Assembly: GCA_036960305.1 (NCBI GenBank)
Contig: JBALWA010000011.1
Span: 28,429-92,428, forward strand
Source: JBALVT01 sp036960305
GTDB taxonomy: Bacteria; Pseudomonadota; Gammaproteobacteria; Pseudomonadales; Halieaceae
Direction: 5' to 3'
Length of the DNA stretch: 64,000 nt
Shown: one piece after another, positions 16,982 to 25,635 of the stretch
Position numbering within the stretch: the stretch's first letter is position 1
Layout of the letters: each line of letters opens with the position of its first letter
The notes under the pieces: model-generated
The model's database searches: none
What the model was told of the DNA's origin: nothing
What the model saw: the letters and a program-made list of their open reading frames with translations, nothing else
Program-made: the position numbers and the translations under genes

Positions 16982-18163
16982 TCATTCGCTGTGAACAGTT
17001 TCCAGAGCGTGAATGACCCCGCGGAGTTCTGCAAGCCCTTTGAGCCTGCCAACAAAAGAATATCCGGGATTGACCCCCGTTTTGTTGATTTCATCACCCA
17101 TCAGGTGACCGTGATCTGGACGCATGGGAATACGGTCGGCGCGCCCCTCCCCGCTCCGGCGTCGCTCCTCACTCAATAGCGCCGCTATGAGGCCCACCAT
17201 ATCGTTGTCTCCATCAAGATGATCCGATTCGAAAAACGACCCGTCGGCTTCACGTTTTACATTACGTAAATGAACAAAGTGAATGTCAGAACCAAACTCC
17301 CGGGCCATCGCCACCAGATCATTATCTCCGCGCGCGCCATAGGACCCAGCACACAGTGTGAGCCCATTGCTGGGGCTGGGCACGGCCTCGAGAATAGCGC
17401 GAGCGTCCGCAGCCGTGGACACCACGCGCGGCAGTCCGAAAAGACTGAAGGGGGGATCATCAGGATGAATGCACAACCTTACTCCAGCCTCTTCAGCCAC
17501 GGGCACAACTTCTTTCAGGAAGGCAAATAAATTGGCACGAAATCCTTCGGTGCCCAGAGCGATAAACTGTTCGATCGCAGCCCGTATTCCTGCCCTGTCA
17601 TAGGAGCCTTCTCCACCGGGCAAGCCGGCGATGATGTTTTTCTCCAGCAGGCTACGCTCGAGGTCAGGCATTGCGTCGAACCGTCGCCTGGCGCTGGCGA
17701 GTAGTTCGGGCGAATAATCCTGCTCTGCATTATCCCTTTCCAGCATGAACACATCGTAAGCTGCAAAATCTGTCATTTCAAAACGCAGGGCCCGACTGGC
17801 ATTCGGCAGTTCATACATCAGGTTGGTACGGGTCCAGTCGACCACGGGCATGAAGTTATAACACACCACTTCAATGCCAGCTGCCCCTACGCTGCGTAGC
17901 GACTGCTTATAATTTTCTATGTGGTCGCGGTAGTCGCCGGTACGGGTTTTAATATCATTGTGTACGGGGATACTCTCGACAACCGTCCACTCCAATCCAA
18001 ACGCCTGGATTTCGGCAAGACGTTTATCAACCTCTTCCTTTGCCCATGCCGCGCCCGTGGGCACATGGGATAGAGCGCTCACGATTCCACTCGCCCCTGC
18101 CTGAACAATATTCTCCAGAGAGACTGGGTCATGAGGACCGAACCAGCGCCAAGTTTCTTTCAT
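16982..18163 (-). CDS. uxuA: Mannonate dehydratase
   Basis: It dehydrates D-mannonate to 2-keto-3-deoxygluconate in hexuronate breakdown. Family features seen are the N-terminal WRWFGPHDPVSL, the metal-site region CIHPDDPPFSLFGLPR, LCAGSYGARGDND, VHLRNV and the C-terminal MRPDHGHLM; 393 residues is the usual length. No uxuB, uxaC or kdgK is nearby, and the following genes (LLM oxidoreductase, metallo-hydrolase) are not part of the known pathway. An imperfect inverted repeat TTGGCC-N9-GACCAA at 18217-18237 upstream resembles GntR/FCD operators such as those that control uronate genes. Confidence 0.9.
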   Translation of the reverse strand: MKETWRWFGPHDPVSLENIVQAGASGIVSALSHVPTGAAWAKEEVDKRLAEIQAFGLEWTVVESIPVHNDIKTRTGDYRDHIENYKQSLRSVGAAGIEVVCYNFMPVVDWTRTNLMYELPNASRALRFEMTDFAAYDVFMLERDNAEQDYSPELLASARRRFDAMPDLERSLLEKNIIAGLPGGEGSYDRAGIRAAIEQFIALGTEGFRANLFAFLKEVVPVAEEAGVRLCIHPDDPPFSLFGLPRVVSTAADARAILEAVPSPSNGLTLCAGSYGARGDNDLVAMAREFGSDIHFVHLRNVKREADGSFFESDHLDGDNDMVGLIAALLSEERRRSGEGRADRIPMRPDHGHLMGDEINKTGVNPGYSFVGRLKGLAELRGVIHALETVHSE

Positions 18164-18349
18164 CGCTACATTTCCATAGGTTTAAAGACAGAGGCCCATT
18201 TCAGCAAACAACACTTTTGGCCTTACCACTTGACCAATATAGCATCGACAGTCTTTGCTTACCATTGCGTATGAAAAGAAACCTGTACACTTCTCCAGGC
18301 AGGACACTATAGAATTGTCCGACTTTACCTAGTCGCCAGGAGAATACGA

Positions 18350-19234
18350 GTGAAAATCGGCATCTGTCTACCCTACATGAAAGCGGGCCTAACCAGAGAG
18401 GACTACCTTCAGTGGTTCCAACGGGTAGACGAAGGCCCCTTTCACAGTATTTCTTGCGGCGAGCGCGTTCACGGCCCAACGTTTGACATGCGCGTTGTCC
18501 TGTCCGCTGCTGCTGCGGCCACCTCTCGGGTGGAAATCACCCCGACATTGTATGTACTGCCCATGCACAGCGCCGCCAGAGTCGCTAAAGAAGTCGCTAC
18601 GCTGGACATTCTCTCTGGTGACAGGGTCAAGAAAATCGTTGTGGGCTACGGTGGTAGAGAAAAAGATTATCAGGCGATGGAAGCACAATACAAGGGCCGC
18701 TATGGCCGCATGGATCAACAGATAGAGCAGCTGCGGGCCGTTTGGTCACAACAGGAGATTGTGCCCGGCGGTGGCTCTATCGGGCCCAAACCGACCAACG
18801 GCAGCGGCCCCGGAATTCTAGCGGGTGTGATGGGACCCAAAAGTATCGCCCGTTGCGCGCAGTGGGCCGATGGGCTTTACGCCTGGTCTGGTAATGGGAA
18901 TGAGGAGGAGTTGAAACGAAGCTTTGCGATGGCCGATGCCGCCTGGGACAGCGCTGGAAGAGAACAGGCGCCCTACCGCCTGGGCGGATTCTGGTACACG
19001 CTTGCCGACCAGGGCCAACAAAAACTCTATGACTATGTGTACGAATATCTGGCCATTGCCGGTCATGATATCGCCACGATGATGGCCGAGTCGGTTCACC
19101 GCAGCAACGCCGATGCAGTAGCACTTGCGCTGGACAATGCCGAAGCGGCGGGCTGCGAAGAGGTATTTATGGTTCCCGCCACCGCAGAACTGACGGAACT
19201 GGACCGCCTGATCGATCTTATCAACGCCCGATAA
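18350..19234 (+). CDS. LLM-class flavin- or F420-dependent oxidoreductase
   Basis: The protein starts from a GTG preceded by AGGAG and has a luciferase-like TIM barrel of 294 residues: MKIGICLPYM, RVEITPTLYVLPMHSAARVAKEVATLD-type core in the first third, VVGYGGREKDY and GVMGPKSIARCAQWADG. It is divergent from uxuA and is different in sequence from the LLM protein at 15956. Cofactor and substrate cannot be read from the sequence. Confidence 0.75.
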   Translation: MKIGICLPYMKAGLTREDYLQWFQRVDEGPFHSISCGERVHGPTFDMRVVLSAAAAATSRVEITPTLYVLPMHSAARVAKEVATLDILSGDRVKKIVVGYGGREKDYQAMEAQYKGRYGRMDQQIEQLRAVWSQQEIVPGGGSIGPKPTNGSGPGILAGVMGPKSIARCAQWADGLYAWSGNGNEEELKRSFAMADAAWDSAGREQAPYRLGGFWYTLADQGQQKLYDYVYEYLAIAGHDIATMMAESVHRSNADAVALALDNAEAAGCEEVFMVPATAELTELDRLIDLINAR

Positions 19235-19241
19235 TCCCGGC

Positions 19242-19940
19242 CTAGGTCAAGGTGATCCAGGTCGTACGAGAACAAGCCAGCACCTCGCCCGCCTCCGTGG
19301 CAATCGCAACAGCTGCGTATCGCTTGCGCCCTTCGCCACCTAGCGGCCAGCTGTAAACGACCAGTGGAGCGTGCCCGGGCACCGGCTTTCTCAGGTCTGC
19401 ATGCAGTTCGCCCAGTAGCGTAGGCACAATGGCCTGGCCTACAGCGGCGAAATACCCGGGGCAGTCCAGTGCAGACCAGACAAACTCCGGCAAGACATTA
19501 CCACCGGGATCCAACAAACTGCTATCGGGTTGCCAGGGACAGGCAAGCAGCTCCCAGCTGTCCACCGGCCCGGGAAACAGGCAGAGACCATCGTGCGGCT
19601 GTCGCTGTGGACCACAGACAAAACACGTTGGATAGCTGTGTTCCTCGTAGCAGGGAAACCCTTTACTGGCTTCTACCGCCTGCGCCAGCGATGGGGGTTG
19701 CGGTAGTTCAATAGTGAGTTCGTCAGCCACTGCTGTGCCAATCAGGGTCTCACCATCCCACATCTCAAACCCGCCCGCCGCGCACTCCCGCACGTGCAAG
19801 GGCTTATCCAGTGGCGGTGGCGCATGCAGCCTTACCCTGCTGGCACCGGCGGTAAAAGCAGCCAACACCCCACAACTATAGCCCCCATTACCCGAATTCG
19901 GCGGACCGTTAAACTGCTGACTTATAGTGACATGAGCCAT
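19242..19940 (-). CDS. Hot-dog-like protein, possible acyl-CoA thioesterase
   Basis: The 232-residue protein starts QQFNGPPNSGNGGYSCG, a pattern found in double hot-dog thioesterase-like proteins of lipid-degrading bacteria. A second conserved block has SYPTCFVCGPQRQPHDGLCLFPG with a CxxC-like pair and later VWSALDCPGYFA. The start at 19940 has a GGGGG stretch upstream and was chosen over 19961. It ends eight bases from the convergent LLM gene. Activity is inferred only from fold resemblance. Confidence 0.6.
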   Translation of the reverse strand: MAHVTISQQFNGPPNSGNGGYSCGVLAAFTAGASRVRLHAPPPLDKPLHVRECAAGGFEMWDGETLIGTAVADELTIELPQPPSLAQAVEASKGFPCYEEHSYPTCFVCGPQRQPHDGLCLFPGPVDSWELLACPWQPDSSLLDPGGNVLPEFVWSALDCPGYFAAVGQAIVPTLLGELHADLRKPVPGHAPLVVYSWPLGGEGRKRYAAVAIATEAGEVLACSRTTWITLT

Positions 19941-20098
19941 TAAAAACCCCCTCGATCCCATTGATTTACACCAGAGAATAACCTATTTTTTTATGTGTAA
20001 ACAAAGGTCACCTTATAACCTTGCATTATATAGGCCTTTATTTTGATACCGATAATATTCTAATACCTGCTTTTCTACCTGCTAATCTTAATATTAGA

Positions 20099-20115
20099 CC
20101 CCCTATAGAAGGGGG
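20099..20115 (+). repeat. Small G/C hairpin upstream of the Cys-rich protein gene
   Basis: CCCCCT (20099-20104) pairs with AGGGGG (20110-20115) around a five-base loop, 38 bases before the ATG at 20154. It would sit in the 5' leader of that gene and might affect its translation. No T-run follows on the plus strand. Confidence 0.35.
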
Positions 20116-20153
20116 CTTAGTAAAATACATTACAGCTGGGAAGGATTTTGGCT

Positions 20154-20633
20154 ATGAATACAACACCTAGAGGTGTTTCCATATTTTCAACTGCGCTGGG
20201 GCTGATAAAACCCAAACCCCAAAAAGTGAAAACGCACCAGGCTAGAATGGCCACCGCAAAGATTCTGGGCAAAACGAAAAGGACGGGCACCAAGGCAAAG
20301 ACGTACCCACACAGTTCAGCATCGATCAAATGTGAGGACTGCGCCTGCGAGGCCGTACAACAACTTGAAGGGCAGCGTTTTCTCGTTCGCGACGTCCCAA
20401 AGTTACCCTTACAGGATTGCACTTCGGCCACGTGCCAATGCTCCTATACACGCTACAAGGACCGCAGGGTATTCGGCGCCGAGAGACGCGCGCTGTACAG
20501 CCTGAAATCAGACTTACACATCTTGGGCGGTGAAGAAGAACATCGGATGAAGGAGGGCCGACGATCCACAGACGAATCAACGTTTTCCGCCTCAGATGCC
20601 GATTATACTGTCGGGGGCTGGATTAAGACCTAG
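20154..20633 (+). CDS. Small Cys-rich protein of unknown function
   Basis: The 159-residue protein has a basic N-terminus (residues 20-50 rich in Lys, Thr, Ala) and a core with two cysteine groups: C60-x2-C-x-C65 and C89-x4-C-x-C96, followed by YTRYKDRR. The spacing suggests a metal-binding site. Similar short proteins ending the core in C.CxY..Y.DRR occur in gammaproteobacteria to my knowledge, without an assigned function. The ATG at 20154 has AAGGA nine bases upstream. It stands alone between a minus-strand gene and the ppdK regulatory region. Confidence 0.6.
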   Translation: MNTTPRGVSIFSTALGLIKPKPQKVKTHQARMATAKILGKTKRTGTKAKTYPHSSASIKCEDCACEAVQQLEGQRFLVRDVPKLPLQDCTSATCQCSYTRYKDRRVFGAERRALYSLKSDLHILGGEEEHRMKEGRRSTDESTFSASDADYTVGGWIKT

Positions 20634-20696
20634 TCCACCAGCCGTTGCAATTCACACCCTGAAATCCATGCCGACACGCTGTGGAGGCTGCCCGTG

Positions 20697-20763
20697 TGTA
20701 GTATTACTACAGCTGACTTGCCAATAACGGGCGCAGCGACCTCGAACGTGTAGTATCACTACA
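20697..20763 (+). promoter_or_regulatory. Two palindromic operators upstream of ppdK, HexR-like
   Basis: TGTAGTATTACTACA (20697-20711) and TGTAGTATCACTACA (20749-20763) are 15-base palindromes of the form TGTAGT-N3-ACTACA with centres 52 bases apart. The form is close to the TGTAAT-N3-ATTACA type sites of HexR, a regulator of central carbon metabolism in gammaproteobacteria. They lie about 115-180 bases before the ppdK ATG and upstream of a possible -10 TATACT at 20826-20831, the arrangement expected for activation. Identity of the regulator is inference. Confidence 0.5.
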
Positions 20764-20877
20764 AGCCGTTGAATCAACTGGTCTTTTTTCTCACAACAAC
20801 TCTCCCTCAAGTGTTGATAAAGCTATATACTCGCCCGCTCTGTTATTCGGCCTATATTCCACAACCCAGGAGTCCCC

Positions 20878-23484
20878 ATGGCAAAGCGTGTTTACCTGTT
20901 TAACGAAGGCGGCAAAGACGACCGTGAACTGCTCGGCGGCAAGGGCGCCAACCTATGTGAAATGACCACCCTGGGGCTTCCGGTGCCCTTCGGATTCATT
21001 ATCACCACGCCGACCTGCCGTGAATTTTTCGAGGCTGGAAACCAACTGCCCTCTCTGCTGGAACAGGAGTACCGCGTCGCTCTTGATCTGGTGGAAAAAG
21101 AAATGGGTGCCCGTTTTGGCGACCCTGAAAACCCCCTGCTGTTCTCGGTACGTTCCGGCGCATCGGTTTCCATGCCCGGCATGATGAACACCATTCTCAA
21201 CCTCGGGCTCAATGATGAAATTGCCGAGGGCCTGGCAACAAAGACCAACAATCCACGTTTTGCCTACGACTCTTACCGGCGCTTTATCCAGATGTTCGCT
21301 GATGTCGTCCTGGGTGTAGACGGAAAGCTGTTCGAGCATGAGATAGAAAAGTACAAAGCAGCCCACGGTAAAGTTCTGGATGTCGACATGAGCGCCGAGG
21401 ACTGGCAGGCGATTATCGCCGTCTATAAGACACTGGCCGACTTTCCCCAAGACCCCTTCGTACAGCTAAAGCTGGCCGTAGAAGCGGTATTCCTGTCCTG
21501 GTATACCCCACGGGCGAATGTCTATCGTGAAATGAACAATATCCCGGAAACTTTGGGCACCGCTGTGAATGTCCAGGCCATGGTATTCGGAAACTTCGGA
21601 GATGATTCCGGATCCGGCGTCGCCTTTACCCGCAACCCCTCAACCGGAGAGCGCTTGTTTTTTGGTGAGTACCTGTTTAACGCGGCGGGCGAGGACGTCG
21701 TCGCGGGCATTCGAACTCCCCTGCAAATTGAAGCACTAAACGACAAGATGCCAACGGTATACCGGGAACTCTACGAAACCCAGGCGCTGTTGGAAAGTCA
21801 CTACCGCGACATGCAGGACATGGAGTTCACGGTACAGGAAGGCAAGTTCTACATGTTGCAGACCCGCAGCGGGAAACGTACCGGGCGGGCATCAATCAAA
21901 ATCGCGGTGGATATGGTTAGAGAAGGCTTGATCACTGAGAGTGAAGCGCTAATGCGCGTATCACCCGAACATGTCGAGTCCTTCCTCCATCCGATGATCG
22001 ACCCGACAGCCAAGACAGATATCGTCGCCAGTGGACTGCCCGCCAGTCCCGGCGGCGCCACCGGTGCCATCGTCTTTTCCGCGGAGGAAGCCGTAGAGGT
22101 GGCTGCCGATGGCACAACGGTCATTCTTGTCCGAAGGGAAACAACGCCGGAAGATATTCACGGCATGAAGGTCGCTCAAGGCATTCTCACAGAGCTGGGC
22201 GGCATGACATCACACGCTGCCGTGGTTGCAAGAGGTATGGGCGTCTGTGCGATTACCGGTTGTGGCAGTTTGACCATCAATTACGATGCCGGCACTGCCA
22301 CCACAGCAGAGGGCGTGGTAATGAGTCGCGGCGATGTGATTACCCTGGACGGCACGGCGGGTGAAGTGATGCTGGGCGACATCCCCAAAATTGAGGCCAG
22401 TACCAGCGAGGATTTCCAGACCCTGCTATCGTGGGCAGACAAACATCGAAAACTGAAAGTTCGCGCCAATGCTGAAACACCGGAGGACGCGGCCAAAGCG
22501 CGCGAACTGGGTGCCGAAGGTATAGGCCTTTGTCGTACCGAACACATGTTTTTTGCGGCAGAACGCATCGACAAAATGCGCGGTATGATTCTGGCTGAGA
22601 GCACCGAAGAACGACAAAAATACCTGGACATGTTGCTGGAGTTCCAGCACGACGACATACTGGAGTTATTTAAAATCATGGACGGTTTACCGGTGACTAT
22701 TCGCCTGTTGGACCCTCCCCTGCACGAGTTCCTCCCCCACTCAGAAGAAGATATGGTCGCCCTGGCAAAGCGCATCGACAAACCCCTAGAGCGCATCAGG
22801 GCAATCACTGAAAACCTGCACGAGGTTAACCCGATGTTAGGTTTCCGCGGTTGTCGCCTGTCGGTGGTATACCCGGAAATCACAGAGATGCAGGTCAAGG
22901 CCATCATCAGTGCAGCGGTTTCCGCCACAGAGCAGGGTTACAAACCCTTTCCAGAGATCATGATACCGCTGGTGGTGAACGTGCGTGAAATTCGCATGCT
23001 CAATAAGATCATTGATAAAGGTATTCATGACGTCCTGCGTGAGAAGGCGATATCCATTCCCTATAAGGTGGGCACCATGATGGAGACACCCCGTGCCACG
23101 CTGGGTGCCGACCGGCTCGCAATGGAAGTTGAGTTCATGAGTTTTGGCACCAACGACCTAACCCAGATGACCTACGGATTTTCACGGGATGATGTCGGCA
23201 AATTCTTGCCGACGTACCTGGAAAAGAAACTGGTTGAAAGCGATCCCTTTGTCTCACTTGACCAGCGGGCAGTCGGTCGCCTGATGGAGATTGCGGTGAA
23301 CGAGAGCCGGGCTCGCAAGAAAGGCATCAAGTACGGCATTTGTGGCGAACACGGAGGCGACCCACGGTCCATCCAGTTTTGCCACGAACTGGGACTTGAC
23401 TACGTGTCCTGCAGCCCCTACCGGGTACCCGTGGCCAGGATCGCAGCCGCCCAGGCCAATGTGGGAGCGGATCTGGCGGATTAA
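20878..23484 (+). CDS. ppdK: Pyruvate, phosphate dikinase
   Basis: It interconverts pyruvate, ATP and phosphate with PEP, AMP and pyrophosphate. The protein has an ATP-grasp N-terminal region (LGGKGANLCEM), the phosphohistidine domain with His446 in GGMTSHAAVVARGMG, and the PEP-utilising barrel with GLCRTEHMFF, the FGTNDLTQMTYGFSRDD segment and Cys822 in CGEHGGDP. At 868 residues it is full length. AGGAG precedes the ATG. Two palindromic operators lie upstream. Its stop overlaps the end of the convergent acyl-CoA ligase gene by four bases. Confidence 0.97.
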   Translation: MAKRVYLFNEGGKDDRELLGGKGANLCEMTTLGLPVPFGFIITTPTCREFFEAGNQLPSLLEQEYRVALDLVEKEMGARFGDPENPLLFSVRSGASVSMPGMMNTILNLGLNDEIAEGLATKTNNPRFAYDSYRRFIQMFADVVLGVDGKLFEHEIEKYKAAHGKVLDVDMSAEDWQAIIAVYKTLADFPQDPFVQLKLAVEAVFLSWYTPRANVYREMNNIPETLGTAVNVQAMVFGNFGDDSGSGVAFTRNPSTGERLFFGEYLFNAAGEDVVAGIRTPLQIEALNDKMPTVYRELYETQALLESHYRDMQDMEFTVQEGKFYMLQTRSGKRTGRASIKIAVDMVREGLITESEALMRVSPEHVESFLHPMIDPTAKTDIVASGLPASPGGATGAIVFSAEEAVEVAADGTTVILVRRETTPEDIHGMKVAQGILTELGGMTSHAAVVARGMGVCAITGCGSLTINYDAGTATTAEGVVMSRGDVITLDGTAGEVMLGDIPKIEASTSEDFQTLLSWADKHRKLKVRANAETPEDAAKARELGAEGIGLCRTEHMFFAAERIDKMRGMILAESTEERQKYLDMLLEFQHDDILELFKIMDGLPVTIRLLDPPLHEFLPHSEEDMVALAKRIDKPLERIRAITENLHEVNPMLGFRGCRLSVVYPEITEMQVKAIISAAVSATEQGYKPFPEIMIPLVVNVREIRMLNKIIDKGIHDVLREKAISIPYKVGTMMETPRATLGADRLAMEVEFMSFGTNDLTQMTYGFSRDDVGKFLPTYLEKKLVESDPFVSLDQRAVGRLMEIAVNESRARKKGIKYGICGEHGGDPRSIQFCHELGLDYVSCSPYRVPVARIAAAQANVGADLAD

Positions 23485-25013
23485 TCCACCAGCCGTTCCT
23501 TCAGCACAAACTTGAGGACCTTGCCCGCTGGATTGCGCGGCAAGGCATCAACTATATGCAAGCGAAGCGGCAATTTGTACCGCGCAAGATGGTCAGTAGC
23601 GAACTCGCGTAGCCCTTCGATCGTCAACTCATGACCTTCGTTCAGGGCGACAATTGCGGTGACGGCTTCACCCCACTTGTCATCGGGCAGCCCGATAACC
23701 GCCACTTCTGAGATCGCCTCGTGTTTGTATAACACACCTTCCACTTCCGCTGGATACACATTTTCACCGCCGGATATCACCATGTCTTTTAGTCGATCAC
23801 AGATGAACAAAAAACCGTCCTCGTCCTGATAACCGATATCGCCAGAATGAAACCAACCCATCGTGTCGATAGCCTCAGCGGTAGCCTCGGGCCTATTCCA
23901 GTAGCCCTTCATCACGTTAGGACCGCGAATACAAATTTCCCCCTGTTCTCCTACGGGCAAGGCCTGATTGTTACTGTCCACAATCCGAACGTCAGTGTAC
24001 AGCGGTGGCTGGCCCGCAGAGCCCAGTTTACTCACCGCCCATTCAGGGGTCAGGAAAGAGGCAAAAGGCGCAGTCTCTGTCAGCCCATAGCCCTGGCAAA
24101 AAGACACCCCGTGTTCGCCCCACAACTCGATCAGCGATTCTGGAACAGGGGCCGCACCGCAGATCAATGTCTGGATGGAGCTCAAATCGGTTTTGTCAAA
24201 AGCCGGCAGTTGGGAAACAAACAGGAACATGGCCGGCGCACCAAACATATGGGTAACGCGATAACGTTCAAAGTTTGCCAGTACCTCTGCCGGTTCGAAA
24301 TTTCGCATCAGTACCAATGTAGAGCCTACATGGAAGGAGCCAAGAGCCATAACGTTGAGTCCGCCGATATGAAACAACGGCGCCGCTGTCAGAATAATAT
24401 CCTCACGACTGCCACCGAAGGCCAGCATGGCATTAAAATTGTTCCACATGATATTGCCATGTGTCAGCATCGCGCCCTTGGGCAGTCCCGTCGTACCCGA
24501 GGTATACATGATGAGACTGACATCGTGGATATCAACATCGACTGGCGCCCCAAGCGGGTCAGCGGCAGCGCGTTCGGATTGAAGGTGCCGCCAGTTCTCC
24601 GCCTCGCTTTCACAACTAAAAAACGCGCGACAGCATAAATTGGGGATTGCGGGTTCAACGACTGGCTGCAGGGCATCATCACACACCAGCGTGTGGACTC
24701 CCGCGTCATTGATAATAAAGGTGAGCTCTTCTGCAGTCAGTCTGAAATTCAAGGGAACAAAAATAGCACCAAGCGCATTCGCTGCAAACAGGGTTTCCAG
24801 AAAGGCGGGCTGGTTAAAGCCGACAAAGCCCACCCGGTCACCCACGCAGACCCCGCCCGCTCTCAGTAGAGTGGCCTGCCTGCGCACACTGTCGGCGAAT
24901 GCGCCAAAAGTGGTGGTCTCGTCTTCGAATATCAGGGCCGTACGCTCGGGATTTAAATCCGCTCGTCGCAACATGGCGCTGGCAATATTGGGCTCTGCTG
25001 TAGGTCTATGCAT
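23481..25013 (-). CDS. AMP-forming acyl-CoA synthetase
   Basis: The protein activates a carboxylic acid to its CoA thioester through an acyl-adenylate. The ANL-superfamily motifs are clear: the P-loop YTSGTTGLPKGAMLTH near residue 170, the GYGLTE motif, WFHSGDIGYQDEDGFL and the hinge DRLKDMVISGGENVYPAEVE, with the C-terminal NPAGKVLK lysine. Length is 510 residues. The pattern fits long- or medium-chain acyl-CoA ligases of the FadD-like group, but the chain length cannot be decided. It is divergent from the formate dehydrogenase operon. Confidence 0.9.
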   Translation of the reverse strand: MHRPTAEPNIASAMLRRADLNPERTALIFEDETTTFGAFADSVRRQATLLRAGGVCVGDRVGFVGFNQPAFLETLFAANALGAIFVPLNFRLTAEELTFIINDAGVHTLVCDDALQPVVEPAIPNLCCRAFFSCESEAENWRHLQSERAAADPLGAPVDVDIHDVSLIMYTSGTTGLPKGAMLTHGNIMWNNFNAMLAFGGSREDIILTAAPLFHIGGLNVMALGSFHVGSTLVLMRNFEPAEVLANFERYRVTHMFGAPAMFLFVSQLPAFDKTDLSSIQTLICGAAPVPESLIELWGEHGVSFCQGYGLTETAPFASFLTPEWAVSKLGSAGQPPLYTDVRIVDSNNQALPVGEQGEICIRGPNVMKGYWNRPEATAEAIDTMGWFHSGDIGYQDEDGFLFICDRLKDMVISGGENVYPAEVEGVLYKHEAISEVAVIGLPDDKWGEAVTAIVALNEGHELTIEGLREFATDHLARYKLPLRLHIVDALPRNPAGKVLKFVLKERLVD

Positions 25014-25167
25014 TCTGGTTACCTGATGATTGTTTTCGAATGAAAAAGTGGACGTATCAATCTATAACAATCAATGCCGGAGTGAAATAGCCTTCACCCA
25101 ATTTGTCCCTGGATTTACCGCTGTATGGTCTCGACCAGAGGCTTCTCGATGGAGTAGACTCGGTGTT

Positions 25168-25635
25168 ATGGATACCAATACACTGGAACAGCAAACCCGA
25201 ACGCTCATTGAGCCCCTTGTCTCTGAATCAGGGCCTCTGTTGCTTGCTCTACATACCCTGCAGGACCATTTTGGCTACATTCCACCCGAGTCCGTACCCT
25301 GTATCGCCCAAATACTGAATCTGTCCCGAGCCGAAGTTCACGGCGTCATCAGTTTCTATCACAGTTTTCGCTCTGAACCGCCGGGCAAAAAAATCGTCTC
25401 CATTTGCCGAGCTGAATCCTGCCAGGCCATGGGCAGTGCAGATCTGGAGGCCAGGGCAAAAAAGGTGCTTGGAATTGACTTCCATCAGACCAGCGCCGAT
25501 GGCCTGTTCTCCCTCGAACCTGTCTACTGTCTGGGCAATTGCGCCTGTTCTCCTGCCATCATGATCGATGACCAATTGCACAGCCGCGTCTCCCTGACGG
25601 AGTTGGACCAACTGCTGGAGGTTGAGTCATCATGA
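25168..25635 (+). CDS. fdsG: Formate dehydrogenase gamma subunit (NuoE-like)
   Basis: It is the thioredoxin-like [2Fe-2S] subunit of soluble NAD-dependent formate dehydrogenase, homologous to NuoE. The cluster ligands are in CRAESCQAMG and CLGNCACSP. The upstream frame is open to 25030, but homology begins at the ATG at 25168 (MDTNTLEQQ), giving 155 residues, the normal size. Its stop overlaps the fdsB start (ATGA). It is the first gene of the order G-B-A-D. Confidence 0.9.
   Translation: MDTNTLEQQTRTLIEPLVSESGPLLLALHTLQDHFGYIPPESVPCIAQILNLSRAEVHGVISFYHSFRSEPPGKKIVSICRAESCQAMGSADLEARAKKVLGIDFHQTSADGLFSLEPVYCLGNCACSPAIMIDDQLHSRVSLTELDQLLEVESS

Noticed and set aside
23847..24638. 263-codon plus-strand frame antisense to the acyl-CoA synthetase
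   Set aside because: The minus-strand gene has all ANL motifs in order, while the plus-strand product is Arg/His-rich and without a domain.
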